This document shows positions 1 through 3,204 of a stretch of DNA of 9,794 nt, one piece after another (the stretch's first letter is position 1; each line of letters opens with the position of its first letter). Origin of the DNA: Candidatus Vogelbacteria bacterium CG10_big_fil_rev_8_21_14_0_10_51_16 (GTDB taxonomy: Bacteria > Patescibacteriota > Minisyncoccia > Phycocordibacterales > JACRKE01). The stretch spans positions 19,527 to 29,320 of the forward strand of contig PCYI01000007.1 in the NCBI GenBank assembly GCA_002774795.1, written 5' to 3'. A program made the position numbers and the translations under genes. Below the pieces are notes generated by a model. The model saw nothing but the letters and a program-made list of their open reading frames with translations, made no database searches and was not told where the DNA came from.

Positions 1-5
1 ATCAG

Positions 6-57
6 CCCCGACACCCCGCAGTAGCGGGGGTACGGGGAGCCGACCGAAGCGTCGGCT
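6..57. repeat. Two consecutive GC-rich hairpins (possible terminator of an off-window gene)
   Basis: Hairpin one is layered: CCCCG (6-10) pairs with CGGGG (33-37), and inside it CCCCGC (14-19) pairs with GCGGGG (24-29) around AGTA. Hairpin two is AGCCGAC (38-44) against GTCGGCT (51-57), followed by TTGG. The second could terminate a plus-strand gene lying left of the window, but its T-tract is very short. Similar CCCCGAC..GTCGGG hairpins occur inside the element at 1316-1660, so these may be repeat debris instead. Confidence 0.45.
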
Positions 58-81
58 TTGGTAGAGCATTCGCCTGAAGAG
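58..81 (+). pseudogene. Fragment of tRNA-Phe (D-arm to anticodon loop)
   Basis: These 24 bases are identical to bases 248-271 of the intact tRNA-Phe downstream. They run from the D-loop through the GAA anticodon to the start of the 3' anticodon strand. Similarity decays after that point (GTGAGG against GCGAAGG). There is no acceptor stem or T-arm, so this is a remnant, not a gene. It lies about 190 bp upstream of the intact copy in the same orientation, which fits partial duplication or capture of tRNA sequence by the adjoining repeat. Confidence 0.75.
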
Positions 82-90
82 TGAGGTTGG

Positions 91-142
91 GTAGGGCCCC
101 GACCGCAAGACCGGAGCGCGACGGCGCGAGGTGGGGTCGCGA
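91..142. repeat. Dispersed repeat segment, inverted partner of 1562-1612
   Basis: The segment reads GTAGGGCCCC, a short divergent stretch, then a 26-nt block (104-129) that is exactly the reverse complement of 1574-1599, and ends in GTGGGGTCGCG. About 50 bp are shared in all, with a 2-nt length difference in the middle. The partner lies inside the element at 1316-1660, so this looks like a truncated relative of that element beside tRNA-Phe. Confidence 0.7.
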
Positions 143-166
143 GATTTTCCAGCAGGAAAATACTCG
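140..166. other. AT-cored hairpin upstream of tRNA-Phe
   Basis: CGAG (140-143) plus ATTTTCC (144-150) pairs with GGAAAAT (155-161) plus CTCG (163-166) around an AGCA loop, leaving one bulged A at 162. It lies between the repeat remnant and the tRNA-Phe promoter region. A terminator role on either strand is possible but no good T-tract follows it. Confidence 0.4.
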
Positions 167-232
167 TGACAAGGGTCCCCTTCGCTCTTCTGTTCATTGA
201 TTTAATACGATACTGCACTGTTTGAGAAAAAC

Positions 233-308
233 GCTGGAGTAGCTCAGTTGGTAGAGCATTCGCCTGAAGAGCGAAGGGTCGCCGGTTCGAGACCGGCCTC
301 CAGCACCA
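233..308 (+). tRNA. tRNA-Phe (anticodon GAA), CCA encoded
   Basis: This is a full cloverleaf. The acceptor GCTGGAG (233-239) pairs perfectly with CTCCAGC (298-304). The D-stem is GCTC/GAGC. The anticodon stem TTCGC/GCGAA (259-263/271-275) closes the loop CTGAAGA, giving anticodon GAA, Phe. The T-stem GCCGG/CCGGC closes TTCGAGA. The discriminator is A305, followed by genomic CCA (306-308). GATACT at 209-214 is a plausible -10 box, with no convincing -35. The gene is followed by the terminator at 324-357. Unlike the other two tRNAs in the window it encodes its own CCA end. Confidence 0.96.
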
Positions 309-323
309 ATACTTTTTTACGAA

Positions 324-357
324 ACAAGAAAACCCTCCATTAGGAGGGTTTTCTTGT
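324..357. terminator. Bidirectional intrinsic terminator
   Basis: This is a perfect 15-bp inverted repeat (324-338/343-357) with a 4-nt loop ATTA. The core is CCCTCC/GGAGGG, flanked by an AAAA run on one side and TTTT on the other, so either strand gives a GC stem followed by U's. It sits between convergent genes, 15 nt after tRNA-Phe and 18 nt after the RRM gene stop, which suits a shared terminator. Confidence 0.88.
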
Positions 358-375
358 GGTATGTGTCTTAGTTTC

Positions 376-684
376 TTACCAGGACTGTTGAGAGTCGTCG
401 TTGCGCTGGAAACCTCCAGTGCGCGGGGCTCGTTCCTCACGTGGTCGAGCTTCGTTAACCGTAAGAGTACGGCCTTCAAAATCCTTCCCGTGGAACATCT
501 CGATCGCTTTTTGAGCATCCTCGTCTGTCGCCATTTCGACGAAGCCGAAGCCCTTAGAGCGACCGGTCTGACGGTCCATGATAATGTCCGCGGTATCAAC
601 CGCGCCCGCCTGTGCGAAGTGTGCTCGCAAGGCATCGTTGGTGGTGCTGTAAGGAACACCGCCTACATATAGCTTTTTCGCCAT
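376..684 (-). CDS. RRM-domain RNA-binding protein
   Basis: A 102-residue protein made almost entirely of one RNA recognition motif. RNP2 is LYVGGV (residues 5-10) and RNP1 is KGFGFVEM (44-51), with the aromatic residues that stack on RNA. A short Arg/Gly/Asn-rich tail follows (from about residue 82). The size and layout match the small bacterial RRM proteins known from cyanobacteria and many CPR genomes, which bind single-stranded RNA in the cytoplasm and are often cold- or stress-induced. The start is ATG at 684 because MAKKLYVG is the usual N-terminus of the family. The frame can be extended to a TTG at 828, but that part has no domain and lies inside the leader. No clear Shine-Dalgarno motif sits close to the ATG. 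The gene has its own promoter (864-892), a long structured leader and the shared terminator, so it is monocistronic. Targets cannot be read from the sequence. Confidence 0.94.
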   Translation of the reverse strand: MAKKLYVGGVPYSTTNDALRAHFAQAGAVDTADIIMDRQTGRSKGFGFVEMATDEDAQKAIEMFHGKDFEGRTLTVNEARPREERAPRTGGFQRNDDSQQSW

Positions 685-857
685 TCTAAACTTGGGGAGT
701 TGCCTCCCAACTAGGGGCGCACATGTACTCTTTACGAGACAAGCGCACCCACTTATTAATGCATTGCAGACACTTACCCAGTCGAAGCCCCGGCACTTGT
801 GACGGGACCCCCATCTCCTGCGACGCAAAAAACAGGGGCTTGAGAAGTACTTACAAC
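685..857 (-). promoter_or_regulatory. Long structured 5' leader of the RRM gene
   Basis: With transcription starting near 857, the mRNA has a leader of about 170 nt, long for this window. Two hairpins are visible in the RNA sense. GGGTGCGC (750-743) pairs with GTGCGCCC (722-715) using two G-U pairs. TTGGGAG (710-704) pairs with CTCCCCAA (699-692), with one bulged C, around a GCAA tetraloop of the GNRA type. The second hairpin ends 7 nt before the ATG and buries the only SD-like stretch, GGGAGG (708-703). This could mean folding-dependent or self-regulated translation, by analogy with other small RNA-binding proteins. That role is inference. Confidence 0.5.
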
Positions 858-863
858 ATATTT

Positions 864-892
864 AGTATAGCGGATATCTTTAGGGAAGTCAA
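864..892 (-). promoter_or_regulatory. Sigma70-type promoter of the RRM gene
   Basis: Read on the minus strand: -35 TTGACT (892-887), a 17-bp spacer, and -10 TATACT (869-864). Each box differs from consensus by one base and the spacing is ideal. Predicted start is near 857. It is the best promoter in the window. Confidence 0.85.
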
Positions 893-942
893 ATTGGCAA
901 AATACGTTATAATATATGGCTTAATTAGCGTTGTTTAACCTT

Positions 943-1060
943 GAATTACGAAAGTAGTATTTATTCACTCCTCTGCCTAAGGGGAGGGTTTCTGGTACAT
1001 AATTCTCTCCCACCCCACCCCAGCCCTCCCCTTAGGCAGAGGAGGGAGAGTTTCGTAAAC
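943..1060. repeat. Palindromic repeat element, copy 1
   Basis: Outer ends are GAATTACGAAA (943-953) and TTTCGTAAAC (1051-1060), sharing an 8-bp terminal inverted repeat TTACGAAA/TTTCGTAA. Inside is a perfect 21-bp inverted repeat (968-988/1024-1044) with a 35-nt pyrimidine-rich loop. The ends match the elements at 1316 and 3068, but the inner palindrome is different. No protein frame fits. The stretch 893-942 upstream of it is AT-rich and shows no gene. Confidence 0.75.
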
Positions 1061-1096
1061 CGCTTTGGGCGGCGAACCATATTCATACATCAAGAT

Positions 1097-1276
1097 TTCC
1101 CCGATAGGAATCGAATCTATATCAGCTCGTTAGGAGTGAGCCGGTCCCCGCCTGCCAAGGCCTGTGCCTCCGAGAAGAATCGAACTTCTATTTGCCCCTT
1201 AGGAGGGGGCCGTTCTATCCATTGAACTACAGAGGCACGGGCACTGGCGGGCAGGTATCCATTGAACTACGAGGAC
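1097..1276 (-). pseudogene. Split tRNA-Arg(CCU)-like gene, interrupted in its D-loop
   Basis: On the minus strand the 5' part (1276-1256) gives acceptor GTCCTCG, TA, D-stem GTTC and D-loop AATGGATA. The 3' part (1147-1097) gives D-stem GGAC, an anticodon arm with loop CTCCTAA (anticodon CCU, Arg), the T-arm and acceptor strand CGGGGAA. The halves complement each other: acceptor six of seven pairs, D-stem four of four including G-U. Between them lie 108 bp (1148-1255) holding a complete tRNA-Arg. Defects in the outer copy are mismatches at the first acceptor pair, the closing anticodon-stem pair (A-C) and T-stem pair 53-61 (A-C), plus one extra base before the anticodon stem. It is most likely a disrupted pseudogene. 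A split tRNA is the less likely alternative. Confidence 0.6.
1165..1236 (-). tRNA. tRNA-Arg (anticodon CCU), CCA not encoded
   Basis: Read on the minus strand: acceptor GCCTCTG (1236-1230) with CGGAGGC (1172-1166), seven pairs with one G-U; D-stem GTTC/GAAC; anticodon stem GCCCC/GGGGC around loop CTCCTAA, giving anticodon CCU for AGG codons; a four-base variable loop; T-stem AGAAG/CTTCT around TTCGATT; discriminator A. No CCA follows, so the 3' end needs CCA-adding enzyme. The flanks are unusual. The 18 bases on each side continue the acceptor helix with 15 of 18 positions able to pair (13 Watson-Crick, 2 G-U), and the whole unit sits in the D-loop of another tRNA-Arg-like sequence. Confidence 0.93.
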
Positions 1277-1315
1277 AGAGGACACCTATTTGGCGTACGT
1301 CTGACATCTTGGATT

Positions 1316-1660
1316 GTGAATTACGAAACTCGCATTTATTCCCTCTCCTGGCCAGGGTGAGACTTGGGCAAGGGACCCAAGTCGCAAGACCTTTTGAGCT
1401 GTTTTCGAGCCCCGACGCTACGGTCGGGACAGGTGGAGCGAAGAAAAGAGCCAAAAGGTGTACAGCTCCCGTAGGGAGGGTTAGGGTGGGGTTGTGGTTG
1501 AGCCAAGTATCACCAACCTACCCCCTCCCAACCTCACAGCTCTCGGCGTGCTCGCCTAGGCCGCGAGCCCACATCGCGCCGTCGCGCTCCGGTCTTGCGA
1601 AGTGGGGCCCTACCCACTTCTCACCCCCTGGCCATGGGGAGGGGTAATTTCGTAACTCAC
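1316..1660. repeat. Palindromic repeat element, copy 2 (345 bp, complex)
   Basis: Terminal inverted repeats are GTGAATTACGAAA (1316-1328) and TTTCGTAACTCAC (1648-1660), 12 of 13 complementary. Next inside are subterminal CCCTCTCCTGGCCAGGG (1341-1357) and its partner around 1624-1643. Several hairpins follow: ACTTGGG/CCCAAGT near 1363-1383, CCGAC/GTCGG near 1413-1428 enclosed by an imperfect ACCTTTTGAGC/AGCCAAAAGGT pairing, and GAAGTGGG/CCCACTTC (1599-1620). The segment 1562-1612 matches 91-142 in inverse orientation. No credible protein is encoded, so any transposition would need an enzyme from elsewhere. This element accounts for most of the gene-free stretch 1277-1702. The remaining bases (1277-1315, 1661-1702) hold only a short hairpin, TTAGAG/CTCTAA (1689-1706), at the RNHCP stop codon. 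Confidence 0.75.
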
Positions 1661-1702
1661 GGTCTTGGAAATTGCACACTGCGAGCAGTTAGAGTTGTCG
1701 CT

Positions 1703-2008
1703 CTAAGTGTCAGGCTTTTGCGATACGGCTATTACTGTATCATAATCGTCTCCCGCTTGGATACTATTACGCTTGCAGTGTCCGCAGGTCTGACACTGGT
1801 GTATCAAAATAGTCTCCCCCGCTTTTGTCTCTACGGAGTCTGGTGGCATGAGCCCGCCACAGTCGGCAGCGCGGTCACCGGGGTGAACATCTACATGCTT
1901 GCTCCAGAGGCAACGCGGACAGTGGTTGGTGTAGCCATTCCCTTGTACCCCCTGACCGCAATGCTCGCAAGTAAAGTCTTCTTTGAGTCTTTTAAACGCG
2001 GTGGTCAT
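1703..2008 (-). CDS. RNHCP-domain zinc-ribbon protein
   Basis: A 101-residue protein with two zinc-ribbon halves. C14-x2-C17 and C30-x2-C33 form the first, and C50, C72-x2-C75 and C78 lie in the second. The segment NHCPRCL (residues 28-34) followed by SKHVD and PGDR is the signature of the RNHCP family, named for that motif. Its members are short, widespread in bacteria and of unknown biochemical function. The paired CxxC motifs suggest nucleic-acid or ribosome association, but that is inference. ATG at 2008 is chosen because it gives the usual family N-terminus. Only a weak GGAAA precedes it. The gene lies downstream of tRNA-Gly on the same strand, separated by the hairpin at 2084-2105, and a weak hairpin overlaps its stop codon. 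It could be read through from ftsB/tRNA-Gly or have its own unseen promoter. Confidence 0.87.
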   Translation of the reverse strand: MTTAFKRLKEDFTCEHCGQGVQGNGYTNHCPRCLWSKHVDVHPGDRAADCGGLMPPDSVETKAGETILIHQCQTCGHCKRNSIQAGDDYDTVIAVSQKPDT

Positions 2009-2083
2009 ATAGTTTCCAGTGGATATACATCAAAAGCGACCTCCTCATTCAGATCATTTACCTTAATTGCGGATAGCGAGAAT

Positions 2084-2105
2084 CGCCCCGTCATTTGACG
2101 GGGCG
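2084..2105. terminator. Strong hairpin between tRNA-Gly and the RNHCP gene
   Basis: CGCCCCGTCA (2084-2093) and TGACGGGGCG (2096-2105) form a perfect 10-bp stem with a nominal 2-nt loop. GATAG/CTATC (2072-2076/2108-2112) may extend it. It lies 73 bp past the 3' end of tRNA-Gly on the same strand, so it probably ends or trims that transcript. There is no T-run after it, so termination efficiency is uncertain. Confidence 0.55.
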
Positions 2106-2178
2106 CCCTATCGGATGACATGACGAATTCCCACCTCAATTTACCCGCACACTAAGTTTGGCATTACTTTCTCTACGA

Positions 2179-2249
2179 TGCGGCTAGGGAGAATCGAACT
2201 CCCATCTCAACCTTGGGAAGGTCGCGTCCTGCCACTAAACGATAGCCGC
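2179..2249 (-). tRNA. tRNA-Gly (anticodon CCC), CCA not encoded
   Basis: Read on the minus strand: acceptor GCGGCTA (2249-2243) pairs perfectly with TAGCCGC (2186-2180). The D-stem is GTTT/GGAC with two G-U pairs. The anticodon arm CGACC/GGTTG encloses TTCCCAA, giving anticodon CCC for GGG codons. The variable loop is AGAT, the T-stem GGGAG/CTCCC encloses TTCGATT, and the discriminator is A. CCA is not encoded. The 5' end lies only 49 bp beyond the ftsB stop with no clear promoter between, so co-transcription with ftsB is likely. Confidence 0.95.
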
Positions 2250-2298
2250 GCATGATGGCAATATTTGTGGGCGGGCCCCGGAATGTACAGACACCCCC

Positions 2299-2685
2299 TT
2301 AACTCTTTTTAAGCATCTTAAGGAAGCGTTGCCAACGTGAATCCGCATCCATGATTTGCTTGTCTGCTGTTGTGGTTGCTCTCTCCTCCACCAGTATGAT
2401 CACTTGCTCACCAGGAGCCGCCACTTGATACTTTGTCCTCAATTCCGCCTCCTGACCACTCGAACTTGAGAGTCGCACAACCTCTGCTTCCACCTCTTTT
2501 TTACGTGCCTGTAAATACTCAAGCTCGCTATCTGCTGATGCTCTGGTGGCAGCCGTGGCTCGCTCTTTTCTGGAAATCCCCCACACCGCCTTACTAAGCA
2601 AAACAACAAGCAAGATGAGAGCTCCGGTCCAAATAGCAAAGACGACCTTATGGTGCATGACTCTTGGGCCTTGAAAGGTTTTCAC
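2299..2685 (-). CDS. FtsB/DivIC-like septum formation initiator family protein
   Basis: A 128-residue bitopic membrane protein: a short basic N-terminus, one transmembrane helix at about residues 14-35, a charged heptad-like stretch at about 39-75 that fits a coiled coil, then LRTKYQVAAPGEQVIIL (82-98). The KY..-PGE-hydrophobic pattern is the hallmark of FtsB/DivIC proteins, which link FtsL and FtsQ-type partners in the divisome and help activate septal peptidoglycan synthesis. The length is typical. The 5' end is ambiguous. GTG at 2685 sits exactly where a transcript from the -10 box at 2692-2697 would begin (leaderless). ATG at 2658 (residue 10) has a weak AAGAG upstream and gives a more standard N-terminus. 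tRNA-Gly follows closely. Assignment rests on architecture and the C-terminal motif, so the exact paralogue is not claimed. Confidence 0.83.
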   Translation of the reverse strand: MKTFQGPRVMHHKVVFAIWTGALILLVVLLSKAVWGISRKERATAATRASADSELEYLQARKKEVEAEVVRLSSSSGQEAELRTKYQVAAPGEQVIILVEERATTTADKQIMDADSRWQRFLKMLKKS

Positions 2686-2691
2686 ATAGAT

Positions 2692-2697
2692 ACTATA
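2692..2697 (-). promoter_or_regulatory. Probable -10 box of the ftsB-like gene
   Basis: The minus strand reads TATAGT (2697-2692) inside TAGTATAGTATCT. Six bases separate it from GTG at 2685, so the expected start is the first base of that codon. No good -35 is visible. Confidence 0.5.
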
Positions 2698-2761
2698 CTA
2701 CATTGACACGCAGGAAAGCAAAAGAGTTAGAAACTAGTAGCAATGTGGGTCTGTGGTGCTT

Positions 2762-2789
2762 TTGAGTTACAACTTTCCGTTTCTACACA
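2762..2789 (+). promoter_or_regulatory. Candidate promoter of the small ORF at 2801
   Basis: TTGAGT (2762-2767), 16 bp, TACACA (2784-2789). The predicted start is about 2796, almost at the ATG. The -10 is poor, so this is tentative. Confidence 0.3.
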
Positions 2790-2800
2790 CATCATTCGTT

Positions 2801-2914
2801 ATGATTTTTAAAAACAAACGACACAGGCAGTGGTTTAATTTCTTTTGGGGCATTATTGCCATCCTGGTCATAGTTAGCATGGTGGCGTTGTACTCATTCC
2901 CATTTGCCTTTTAG
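2801..2914 (+). CDS. Small single-pass membrane protein (37 aa), function unknown
   Basis: ATG at 2801 opens a 37-codon frame ending in TAG at 2912-2914. It reads a basic, polar head (KNKRHRQ, residues 4-10), a tryptophan/phenylalanine-rich interface (WFNFFW, 11-16) and a clean hydrophobic helix (about 17-30), then YSFPFAF. That layout is a positive-inside, N-in membrane peptide and is unlikely to arise by chance in a non-coding stretch. No Shine-Dalgarno is present. A weak promoter would start transcription just before the ATG. It is divergent from the ftsB-like gene. No family was recognised and no function is proposed. The absence of any homology check keeps confidence moderate. Confidence 0.45.
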   Translation: MIFKNKRHRQWFNFFWGIIAILVIVSMVALYSFPFAF

Positions 2915-2925
2915 TGCCGTTTTTA

Positions 2926-3048
2926 ATGAACTTTCGGCACGCACCCACGGAGTCACTTTTTCTAAACAATAAAGCCACAAATGAGAAAATAGATAAAACG
3001 GCCCTCGCGGACATACGCGGACTTAAAGCGGAAGGTCGCGGAAATTAA
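2926..3048 (+). CDS. Doubtful 40-aa ORF downstream of the small membrane protein
   Basis: ATG at 2926, 11 nt after the preceding stop, runs 40 codons to TAA at 3046-3048. The product would be hydrophilic and basic, with no recognisable motif. There is no Shine-Dalgarno. The 3' part overlaps four GCGGA words about 10 bp apart (from 3007), which may simply be non-coding repeat. It could be the second member of a tiny transcription unit or chance. Apart from these frames and the element at 3068, I see nothing else in the gene-poor stretch 2686-3204. Confidence 0.18.
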   Translation: MNFRHAPTESLFLNNKATNEKIDKTALADIRGLKAEGRGN

Positions 3049-3067
3049 GTTACTGAACTATTAGACT

Positions 3068-3130
3068 GTGAATTACGAAATGGCCCCTCCCCCTGGCCAG
3101 GGGAGGGAAAAACTCGCATTTCGTAACTCA
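3068..3130. repeat. Palindromic repeat element, copy 3 (63 bp, minimal)
   Basis: This is the most compact copy. The left end is GTGAATTACGAAA (3068-3080) and the right end TTTCGTAACTCA (3119-3130). Between them is the perfect palindrome CCCCTGGCCAGGGG (3090-3103), extended by CCTC/GAGG with one unpaired C, then AAAAACTCGCA. The word ACTCGCATTT also occurs in copy 2 (1329-1338). It lies 75 bp past the lepA stop and could also help end that transcript. Confidence 0.8.
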
Positions 3131-3204
3131 AAGTATTAGAGCTACCTACGAGATTTGCCCCGTCCCTAAGTCATAAGTCGTAAATCGATATTCACCAAAA
3201 GAGA

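Noticed and set aside
685..828. N-terminal extension of the RRM protein to TTG 828
   Set aside because: The added residues have no domain, lie in a structured leader, and the family normally begins at MAKKLYVG.
908..913. Plus-strand TATAAT as a promoter
   Set aside because: There is no -35 at suitable spacing and no plus-strand gene downstream; the region is simply AT-rich.
1227..1454. 75-codon minus-strand frame
   Set aside because: It lies across the repeat element and tRNA remnants with no recognisable protein features.
943..1660. CRISPR array
   Set aside because: The repeats are palindromic and irregular in spacing, with no uniform direct repeat or spacer lengths and no cas genes nearby.
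1192..2098. Plus-strand frames of 151 and 167 codons
   Set aside because: They run through a tRNA, the 345-bp repeat and the antisense of the RNHCP gene. Composition is repeat-like, with no domain or start signal.
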